The notes below the pieces were generated by a model. It was not told where the DNA came from. It made no database searches and saw only the letters and a program-made list of their open reading frames with translations. Source: Armatimonadota bacterium (GTDB taxonomy: Bacteria; Armatimonadota; Zipacnadia; Zipacnadales; UBA11051). Taken from it: a DNA stretch of 13,853 nt. The position numbers and the translations under genes were made by a program. Location: the NCBI GenBank assembly GCA_003542955.1, contig DPJP01000247.1, positions 14,620 to 28,472 of the forward strand, written 5' to 3'. Below, piece by piece: positions 7,782 to 13,328 of this stretch (positions within the stretch are counted from its first letter, which is position 1; each line of letters begins with the position of its first letter).

Positions 7782-7811
7782 TTGACAACTCAGAATCGCC
7801 TACAGTATAAT
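7782..7811 (+). promoter_or_regulatory. Exact consensus sigma-70 promoter
   Basis: TTGACA at 7782-7787 and TATAAT at 7806-7811 are both perfect consensus hexamers, separated by 18 bases. Transcription should start near 7818, giving a leader of about 48 bases before the YceD start at 7866. It is the only full-consensus promoter seen in the window and is placed to drive YceD-rpmF-plsX-fabH and perhaps the downstream acyl-CoA dehydrogenase and ETF genes. Confidence 0.88.
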
Positions 7812-7835
7812 CACGCTGCTTCAGGGGAGTGGACA

Positions 7836-7858
7836 ACCGCGGCTTAGAGAGCCGCGGT
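7836..7858 (+). other. 5' leader hairpin just upstream of the YceD start codon
   Basis: ACCGCGGCT (7836-7844) pairs perfectly with AGCCGCGGT (7850-7858) around a 5-base loop, TAGAG. It lies within the predicted transcript and ends 7 bases before the ATG, where a Shine-Dalgarno would normally be. None is present there. The only purine-rich candidate, GGGGAG at 7824-7829, lies on the far side of the stem. There is no T-run after it, so it is not a terminator. Confidence 0.65.
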
Positions 7859-7865
7859 CTACGTT

Positions 7866-8396
7866 ATGCGACTAAGCCTGGATAAAAACATAACCAAACA
7901 GGGCGGCTGGGTTGAGGTTGACATCCAGTCTCCGCCGCCGGCAGGGAGCGCCTCCGACTATCGGGATGCGGTCAGGGGTCGCATTGTGCTGACCAATACG
8001 GGGAAGATCATCACGGCGGAAGGATGGCTCCATACCAGCGCTACCATGCAGTGCGGCCGATGCGCCAGGGCGCACACGGTCGACATCCGCATCGACGTGG
8101 CTGAAGAGTGCGTTCTGGCCGAGATTGACAGCCCGGACGCGTACTACAATGAGTGGGCCGACGAGAGCCCCATCCCCATCCGCAACGGCGACCAGATCGA
8201 CCTCAGCGAGCTTGTGCGTCAATTGCTCAATCTGCACCTGCCGCCGCGGTCTCTCTGTCGACCAGAGTGCCGGGGACTGTGCCCCACCTGCGGCCAGGAC
8301 CTGAACGAGGGCGATTGCGCCTGCTCCCAGGGCTCGATCGATCCCAGGCTGGCGGCGCTCGCACAATTTCGGCCCCGGGCCGAATCCGACAAGTAG
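7866..8396 (+). CDS. yceD: YceD/DUF177 family protein
   Basis: Member of the YceD (DUF177) family, commonly encoded just before rpmF and linked to ribosomal RNA and ribosome function, with no established biochemical activity. The 176 residues show the family pattern: a first Cys pair CGRC (C63, C66), then IDLSELVRQLLNLHLPPRSLC, and the C-terminal cysteine cluster C131, C135, C139, C142, C151 and C153 in the arrangement CxxxCxGLCPxCGxDLNxGDCxC, followed by DPRLAAL. The number and spacing of cysteines suggest zinc binding, which is inference. ATG 7866 is the only good start and has no nearby Shine-Dalgarno. It is the first gene after the consensus promoter. The 166-base gap to rpmF is longer than usual for this pair and holds no clear gene. 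Confidence 0.92.
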   Translation: MRLSLDKNITKQGGWVEVDIQSPPPAGSASDYRDAVRGRIVLTNTGKIITAEGWLHTSATMQCGRCARAHTVDIRIDVAEECVLAEIDSPDAYYNEWADESPIPIRNGDQIDLSELVRQLLNLHLPPRSLCRPECRGLCPTCGQDLNEGDCACSQGSIDPRLAALAQFRPRAESDK

Positions 8397-8562
8397 GACG
8401 CGGGCGCAGCCGAATACAGGAACCTCCGCGGGCAGGGCAGGCGTCCCGCCGCCCCGCACCGCAAACAGACGAACGCTGACTCTCGCAGGTCAGTATCTGG
8501 GCACATGATGCCGACCACCCACTGCGCGCTCCGCGGCGCAAGTAGGGCAGGAGAAAACCGAC

Positions 8563-8769
8563 ATGGCACTGCCGAAACGCAGACACTCCAAGAGCAGGCG
8601 TGACAAGCGCCGCACCCACGACACCGTCGCGCAACCCGCAGTCACCACCTGCGCCAAGTGTCAGGCCACCGTCGCCCCGCACAATGCTTGCGGCAAGTGC
8701 GGCTACTACAAGGGCCGCAAGGTGGACCACACGGTGAAGGAAGAGCAGAAGAAGGCCGCCCAACGCTGA
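8563..8769 (+). CDS. rpmF: 50S ribosomal protein L32
   Basis: Small basic protein of the large ribosomal subunit, 68 residues. The N terminus MALPKRRHSKSRRDKRRTHD is the family signature. A zinc-ribbon follows with C30, C33, C43 and C46, so this is the zinc-binding (C+) form. CGYYKGR at 46-52 is typical. A good Shine-Dalgarno (AGGAG, 8549-8553) lies 9 bases before the ATG. The stop codon overlaps the plsX ribosome-binding site, suggesting coupled translation. The order YceD, rpmF, plsX, fabH matches the conserved arrangement known from E. coli. Confidence 0.97.
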   Translation: MALPKRRHSKSRRDKRRTHDTVAQPAVTTCAKCQATVAPHNACGKCGYYKGRKVDHTVKEEQKKAAQR

Positions 8770-8772
8770 GGA
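8768..8772 (+). promoter_or_regulatory. Ribosome-binding site deciding the plsX start
   Basis: GAGGA overlaps the last two bases of the rpmF stop codon (TGA, 8767-8769). It lies 8 bases before ATG 8781 but only 2 before ATG 8775, so 8781 is preferred. That start also gives the family N terminus MRIAVDAMGGDHAP. Ribosomes ending rpmF would be in position to start plsX. Confidence 0.65.
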
Positions 8773-8780
8773 CCATGCGC

Positions 8781-9824
8781 ATGCGCATAGCAGTGGATGC
8801 GATGGGCGGAGACCACGCCCCCGAGGAGATCGTCCCCGGCGCTCTTGCCGCGGCCGAAGTCGTCGCTGCGGACATCTGTCTCGTCGGTGACGAGAGCCGG
8901 CTGTCGGAGTTGCTCTCTCAAAGCGGGCGTGCCTCACGCAGTACCGACAGGCCCGGCGAAGTCAGCATCCACCATGCCGACGGCGTGGTGGAGATGGACG
9001 AGAGCCCGCGGGCTGCGCTTCAGCGCGGCCGCAGTTCCTCACTCGCTTCCGCCGTCGAGATGGTCCGCGACGGCGCCGCGCAGGCTGCCGTCTCCGCCGG
9101 GAACAGCGGCGCCTTCATGGCGCTCGCGACTATGCGCCTTGGGAATATCGCCCACATCGACCGCCCGGCCATCGCCCTCCTGCTCCCCACCGTCGCCGGC
9201 CTGATGGTCTTCCTCGACGCCGGGGCCAACGCCGACTGCAGGCCCGAACACCTCCTCCAGTTCGGCATGATGGGCAGCTGCTACGCCGCCGTCAGGGGCA
9301 TGCCCAACCCGAGCGTCGGCATACTCAACATCGGTGAGGAGGCCAGCAAGGGCAACGCCGTCACACGCGCCGCATACGATCTGCTCCAGGCCGCCCCGCT
9401 CAACTTCATCGGCTCTGTCGAGGGGAACTCCGTGTTCGATGGCAAAGTCGATGTCGTCGTTGCCGACGGCTTCGTGGGCAATGTGCTGCTCAAAGCGATG
9501 GAGGGCAGCTTCCACATGTTCCGCGGACTGCTCAAGGCCGGCATCGCCGCGAACTGGCTCAGCGGAGTCGGCGCATTTCTCATGAAGCCCGCGTTTGCCC
9601 ACTTGCGCCAGAGATGTGACTGGGCCGCCCATGGCGGCGCGCTCCTGCTCGGTGTCAACGGCGTCTGCGTCGTCTGCCACGGCCGCTCGAACCGCGAAGC
9701 CATCAAGAACGCCATCCTGCAGGCCGCTACCGCCGTCGAGCAAGATATCACCGGGCGAGTGCGGAGTTCCATGCTCGCCCTCGCCGAGCCTCAACCGTCA
9801 GCGGAGGTGCTCTCGGACACCTGA
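8781..9824 (+). CDS. plsX: Phosphate acyltransferase PlsX
   Basis: Converts acyl-ACP and phosphate to acyl-phosphate, the acyl donor for PlsY in phospholipid synthesis, as a peripheral membrane enzyme. The 347 residues match the family length. Visible motifs are DAMGGDHAP (6-14), SAGNSGA (105-111), FLDAGANADCRPEHLLQFG (144-162), NIGEEASKGN (183-192), NFIGSVEGN (208-216) and VDVVVADGFVGNVLLK (223-238), all characteristic of PlsX. The start is set at 8781 by the ribosome-binding site and the family N terminus; an in-frame ATG two codons earlier is possible. It lies 11 bases after rpmF. The next gene, fabH, follows after 202 bases without a recognisable gene. Confidence 0.96.
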   Translation: MRIAVDAMGGDHAPEEIVPGALAAAEVVAADICLVGDESRLSELLSQSGRASRSTDRPGEVSIHHADGVVEMDESPRAALQRGRSSSLASAVEMVRDGAAQAAVSAGNSGAFMALATMRLGNIAHIDRPAIALLLPTVAGLMVFLDAGANADCRPEHLLQFGMMGSCYAAVRGMPNPSVGILNIGEEASKGNAVTRAAYDLLQAAPLNFIGSVEGNSVFDGKVDVVVADGFVGNVLLKAMEGSFHMFRGLLKAGIAANWLSGVGAFLMKPAFAHLRQRCDWAAHGGALLLGVNGVCVVCHGRSNREAIKNAILQAATAVEQDITGRVRSSMLALAEPQPSAEVLSDT

Positions 9825-10026
9825 TCGCCTTTGGTACGCCGACAAAGGCTTGGAAGTAGCCTCCTGGAGCGTGCAACCTGGGTGGGTGACCGGCGTCAGG
9901 AGCAGCCAGCCGACGCAACGGTGCCTCGCACACTCTCAATCACCACCCTCAGCGATTCACAAAGCTGCTCGGCGGGCCTCCTGCTTCCTGGCCCGGGCCG
10001 AGGCGGGAAAGTAGCTGGATGCCAGC

Positions 10027-11019
10027 ATGAACTTACGCGGATGCACCATTACCGGATTCGGCTCGCACGTGCCGGATAGGGTCCTCACCAATGCGGACCT
10101 CGAGAAGATCGTCGACACCACCGATGAGTGGATCGTCGTCCACACCGGTATCAGTGAGCGCCGCGTCATCGAGGACGGCAAGGCCACATCTGACCTCGCC
10201 GTCGAAGCCGCCCGCAGAGCCCTCGATGACGCCGCTATCGACGCTGCCGACCTGCAACTGATCATCGGGGCAACCATCACCGCGGATACTGTCTTCCCAT
10301 CCATGTCCGCCGTCCTCGAACACAAGCTCGGAGCCAACAGGGCTGCGACCTTCGACCTCGTCACAGGGTGCACAGGCTTCGTCGACGGTATCGTCACCGC
10401 TGCCCAGTTCATCCGCACCGGCGCCATGGACCGTATCCTGGTCGTTGCCGGTGACGCGCTGACCCGCATCACCAACTGGAGCGATCGCTCCACCTGCGTG
10501 CTCTTCGGGGATGCCGCCACCGCAGCGGTTCTCCAGCCTTCCGAGCCCGACCGCGGCCTGCTCGGCTGGGCCATGGATACCCAGGGCTTCGCGGGCGAGC
10601 ATCTCTGCATCCCGTCCAGCGGCTCCGCGTGGCCACCGGATGAGAAAGCGATTGCCGAGAACGCCACAAAGCTCTACATGAATGGCCACGAAATATTCAA
10701 AATGGCCGTCCGTGGAGTCCCGGACATCGCCATGCAGGCGCTGGACAAGGCCGGCCTCAGCTCCGCCGACGTTGACTGGGTCATCATGCACCAGGCCAAC
10801 CAGCGGATCCTCGACGCCGCCGCCGACCGGCTCGACATACCGCACGATCGCGTTATCTCGGTCCTGCACAAGTTCGGCAATACCTCGGCCGCATCCATGG
10901 GCCTTGCCCTCGATGAGATATACCAGGACGGCCGACTCAAAAAGGACGACATTGTCCTGCTCGTCGGCTTCGGGGCGGGCTTCTGCCTGGCCGGAGCAGT
11001 CCTGCGCTGGGACAAATAG
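10027..11019 (+). CDS. fabH: Beta-ketoacyl-ACP synthase III
   Basis: Condenses an acyl-CoA, usually acetyl-CoA, with malonyl-ACP to start fatty acid chains. The 330 residues match the family. The Cys-His-Asn triad is visible as C115 in FDLVTGCTGF, H255 in MHQANQRI and N285 in GNTSAAS, with FGDAATAAVL (160-169) and a C-terminal GFGAGFCLAGAVL. The CoA-contacting W35 and R154 correspond to W32 and R151 of E. coli. The residue matching R36 is His (H39, VVHTGI instead of VTRTGI), which is unusual. The start codon lacks a good Shine-Dalgarno; GGGA at 10005-10008 is far upstream and a small inverted repeat (10014-10026) intervenes. FabD, fabG and acpP, which often follow, are absent. Confidence 0.94.
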   Translation: MNLRGCTITGFGSHVPDRVLTNADLEKIVDTTDEWIVVHTGISERRVIEDGKATSDLAVEAARRALDDAAIDAADLQLIIGATITADTVFPSMSAVLEHKLGANRAATFDLVTGCTGFVDGIVTAAQFIRTGAMDRILVVAGDALTRITNWSDRSTCVLFGDAATAAVLQPSEPDRGLLGWAMDTQGFAGEHLCIPSSGSAWPPDEKAIAENATKLYMNGHEIFKMAVRGVPDIAMQALDKAGLSSADVDWVIMHQANQRILDAAADRLDIPHDRVISVLHKFGNTSAASMGLALDEIYQDGRLKKDDIVLLVGFGAGFCLAGAVLRWDK

Positions 11020-11064
11020 GTTCGCTAAGCCCGCTCATTAGACGGTATGATTGCGTTGGCTATC

Positions 11065-11071
11065 AAGGAGG
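11065..11071 (+). promoter_or_regulatory. Strong Shine-Dalgarno of the acyl-CoA dehydrogenase
   Basis: AAGGAGG, nearly a full complement of the 16S rRNA tail, lies 10 bases before ATG 11082. It is the strongest ribosome-binding site in the window and suggests the dehydrogenase is made at a high level relative to fabH, whose own site is poor. Confidence 0.7.
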
Positions 11072-11081
11072 GAGCACTTCC

Positions 11082-12236
11082 ATGCAGTTTGCCTTCACCG
11101 AAGAGCAACAGGAGCTATTCTCTTACGTTCAGGAGTTCTGTGACGAGAAGCTGAAGCCGTTCGCCGCCGAGACCGACAAGGCTCACGAGTACCCCTGGGA
11201 CAAGGTCAAGCAGGTTGCCGAGATGGACCTCTTCGGCATCCCCGTGCCCGAGGAGTATGGTGGCGCCGGCCTCGGCTTCCTCGAGTGGGCCGTCATCGGC
11301 GAACTCATGTCCGCTGCATGCACCACCACCGGCGCCGTCTACGGCGCCCACATGCTCGCCGAGTACCCGATCCTGTTCTTCGGTACCCACGAGCAGAAAG
11401 AGAAGTACCTCACCCGCCTTGCCACCGGCGAGTCAATCGGCGGCTTCGGCCTCACCGAGCCCATGGCCGGCTCCGACGCCGGCTCCGTCCGCACCACGGC
11501 CATCAAGGACGGCGACGACTACGTCCTCAACGGCACCAAGATATTCATCACCAACGGCGGCGACGCCGAGATCTATGTCGTGATCGCCAATGCCCAGCCC
11601 GAGCGCGGAATGCGCGGCATCACCGCCTTCATCCTCGAGAAGGGCATGCCGGGCTTTGAGTTCGGCAAGAATGAAGAGAAGATGGCCTACAAGTCGCTCT
11701 CGAACCGCGAGCTGATCTTCAACGACTGCCGCGTGCCGGCGGAGAACGTTCTGCACAAGCCGGGCCGTGGCTTCCAGGTCGCCATGGAGACACTGCGCGT
11801 CGGCCGCATCGGCATGGCAATCGGCGCCGTGGGCCTCGCCCAGGCCGCCTTCGATGCCGCCATCGAGTACGCCCAGGTTCGCGAGCAGTTCGGCGAGAAG
11901 ATCGCCAACTTCCAGCTCATCCAGATGCACCTGGCCAACATGGCGACCGAGATCGAAGCCGGGCGTCTCTTGACCTACCGCGCCGCCTGGCTCAAGGACC
12001 AGGGGCTCGCCTTCGAGAAGGAGGCTGCCATGGCCAAGCTGAAGACCTCCGAGGTCGCCGCCATGGTCACCTCCACCGCCGTCCAGGTTCACGGCGGCTA
12101 CGGCTACTGCAGCGAGTACCCCGTCGAGCGCTATATGCGCGAGGCAAAGCTCTTTGAGATCGTGGAGGGCACCTCCGAGATCCAGCGCCTGGTTATCGCC
12201 AACCAGTTGCTCAAGGACGCGCCCAGGCCCCAGTAG
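11082..12236 (+). CDS. Acyl-CoA dehydrogenase (FAD-dependent)
   Basis: FAD enzyme that interconverts acyl-CoA and 2-enoyl-CoA, exchanging electrons with ETF. The 384 residues match the short/medium-chain family. Visible are the N-terminal helical domain, signature 1 (IGGFGLTEPMAGSDAGS, 119-135), the FAD segment FITNGG (155-160), REQFGEKIANFQLIQ (267-281) and signature 2 (QVHGGYGYCSEYPVERYMREAK, 335-356). The catalytic base is E362 in EIVEGTSEIQR, the position used by short/medium-chain and butyryl-CoA dehydrogenases rather than isovaleryl or long-chain types. Chain length cannot be decided from sequence alone. It precedes etfB and etfA, its natural electron partners. With a bifurcating ETF it could work as an enoyl-CoA reductase (Bcd-like), which is inference. 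Confidence 0.95.
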   Translation: MQFAFTEEQQELFSYVQEFCDEKLKPFAAETDKAHEYPWDKVKQVAEMDLFGIPVPEEYGGAGLGFLEWAVIGELMSAACTTTGAVYGAHMLAEYPILFFGTHEQKEKYLTRLATGESIGGFGLTEPMAGSDAGSVRTTAIKDGDDYVLNGTKIFITNGGDAEIYVVIANAQPERGMRGITAFILEKGMPGFEFGKNEEKMAYKSLSNRELIFNDCRVPAENVLHKPGRGFQVAMETLRVGRIGMAIGAVGLAQAAFDAAIEYAQVREQFGEKIANFQLIQMHLANMATEIEAGRLLTYRAAWLKDQGLAFEKEAAMAKLKTSEVAAMVTSTAVQVHGGYGYCSEYPVERYMREAKLFEIVEGTSEIQRLVIANQLLKDAPRPQ

Positions 12237-12260
12237 CATCCCGATCAGCCCGAGTTGTGG

Positions 12261-12290
12261 CGCACAGGCATGGTTTCCCATGCCTGTGTG
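12261..12290 (+). other. 13-bp hairpin between acyl-CoA dehydrogenase and etfB
   Basis: CACAGGCATGG (12263-12273) pairs perfectly with CCATGCCTGTG (12278-12288) around a TTTC loop. A G-U pair (12262/12289) and a C-G pair (12261/12290) extend it to 13 bp. It ends 6 bases before the etfB Shine-Dalgarno at 12297-12301. No T-run follows, so a simple intrinsic terminator is unlikely. It may be an mRNA processing or stabilising element, a weak attenuator, or a structure affecting etfB translation. Confidence 0.7.
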
Positions 12291-12309
12291 CCCTTCAGGA
12301 GAGCAACCA

Positions 12310-13098
12310 ATGAAGATCATTGTCAGCATCAAGCAAGTTCCCGACACCACCGAGGTCAAGATCAACCCGGAGACCGGCACGCTCATCCGCGACGGGGTGC
12401 CCAGCATCATCAACCCCTTCGATGAGAACGCCATCGAGGCCGCTCTCCAGCTCGTTGAGCAGCACGGTGGCGAGGTCATCGTCATCTCAATGGGGCCGCC
12501 GCAGGCCGAACAGGCGCTCCGCGAGGCTCTCGCGATGGGCGCCGACAGGGCCATCCTGATCAGCGACCGCTGCTTCGCCGGCGCCGACACCCTCGCGACC
12601 TCCTACGTGCTGTCCCAGGCCGTCCGGCGCATTGGCGACTTCGACCTCATCTTCTGCGGCAAGCAGGCCTTCGACGGCGACACCGGCCAGGTCGGCCCCG
12701 GGCTCGCAGAGCACCTCGGCATCCCTCAGATCACCTACGCAATCGGGATCGAGGAACTGACCGACAAGCACATCCAGATCAAGCGCCTGCTGTCTGACGG
12801 CTTCGAGAGCGTCCGCGCTCCGCTGCCGTGCCTGATTACCGCCGTCAAGCAACTCAACGAGCCCCGTATGCCCGGCCTCAAGGCACGCATGAAAGCCAAG
12901 AAGTCCGAGGTCGAGGCATGGAACTGCGACTGCCTCGGCGCAAGCCAGGACCGTTGCGGCCTCGACGGCTCCCCGACCAGCGTCTGGAAGGTCTTCTCAC
13001 CGACCAGGCATGTCGAGGGCGAGATGATCGAGGGCGAGACCACCGCACAGAAGATCAACACACTCATTGACAAGCTGCGCGAAGCCAAGGTGCTGTAG
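12310..13098 (+). CDS. etfB: Electron transfer flavoprotein, beta subunit
   Basis: Small subunit of the cytoplasmic ETF that, with EtfA, carries electrons to or from acyl-CoA dehydrogenase. The 262 residues match the family (about 250-265). Visible are MKIIVSIKQVPDTTEVKINP (1-20), NPFDENAIEAAL (35-46), FCGKQAFDGDTGQVGPGLAEHL (115-136) and ITAVKQLNEPRMPGLKARMKAKK (176-198). The DGDTGQVGP form at 122-130 resembles clostridial, often bifurcating, ETFs rather than the DDDCNQTGQ form of mitochondrial ETF. Three cysteines at C206, C208 and C216 lie in the usually cysteine-poor segment before GLDGSPT. Start ATG 12310 has AGGAG (12297-12301) 8 bases upstream; earlier in-frame starts overlap the dehydrogenase and were rejected. 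Confidence 0.95.
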   Translation: MKIIVSIKQVPDTTEVKINPETGTLIRDGVPSIINPFDENAIEAALQLVEQHGGEVIVISMGPPQAEQALREALAMGADRAILISDRCFAGADTLATSYVLSQAVRRIGDFDLIFCGKQAFDGDTGQVGPGLAEHLGIPQITYAIGIEELTDKHIQIKRLLSDGFESVRAPLPCLITAVKQLNEPRMPGLKARMKAKKSEVEAWNCDCLGASQDRCGLDGSPTSVWKVFSPTRHVEGEMIEGETTAQKINTLIDKLREAKVL

Positions 13099-13204
13099 CG
13101 CTCGCGCGTGCACCCATGCGCAACGCATAGCCATACGGCGGTAGGGGTAGAAGCGCCGCCTCGCCGCCGCCAGCACCAGCTATCGCCGACACTCGCAGGT
13201 CAAT

Positions 13205-13226
13205 GCCGGGAGTGCTTCTGCCCGGC
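13205..13226 (+). other. Short hairpin in the etfB-etfA spacer
   Basis: GCCGGG (13205-13210) pairs with CCCGGC (13221-13226) around a 10-base loop. It is short and without a T-run, so it is weakly supported as a functional element. It is the clearest structure in the 204-base gap between etfB and etfA, which has no recognisable full-size gene. Confidence 0.25.
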
Positions 13227-13265
13227 GAGCACCTGCCTGATGCGCGTCCGAGGAGCCGTCGTCAC

Positions 13266-13328
13266 ATGAACACGCTCCCCGGCAAAACCGGAGGACCACG
13301 CGATGCCGATCTACATTTCCGCCGATGA
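13266..13328 (+). CDS. Possible 20-residue leader ORF overlapping the etfA start
   Basis: ATG 13266 opens a 20-codon frame (MNTLPGKTGGPRDADLHFRR) ending at TGA 13326-13328. AGGAG at 13251-13255 lies 10 bases upstream. The frame is out of phase with etfA and ends 26 bases inside it, spanning the etfA ribosome-binding site and start. This would allow translational coupling or occlusion. A chance ORF of this size is quite possible, so this is a candidate only. Confidence 0.25.
   Translation: MNTLPGKTGGPRDADLHFRR

Noticed and set aside
8478..8499. Similar 22-base segments around CTCGCAGGTCA at 8478-8499 and near 13186-13207
   Set aside because: Only 11 bases match without a break. Matches of that length are expected by chance many times in a window this size.
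11022..11051. TATGAT with TTCGCT as a promoter for the acyl-CoA dehydrogenase
   Set aside because: The -10 is reasonable but the -35 matches only about half of consensus. The evidence is insufficient to claim a separate promoter.
11433..12590. Minus-strand open frame of 385 codons over the acyl-CoA dehydrogenase and etfB
   Set aside because: It spans two certain genes and their spacer on the other strand, and its low-complexity Gly/Leu/His composition is a mirror of GC-rich codons.
13099..13302. A full-size gene between etfB and etfA
   Set aside because: No frame of useful length with family motifs is present. Only the short candidate ORF at 13266 and a weak hairpin were seen.
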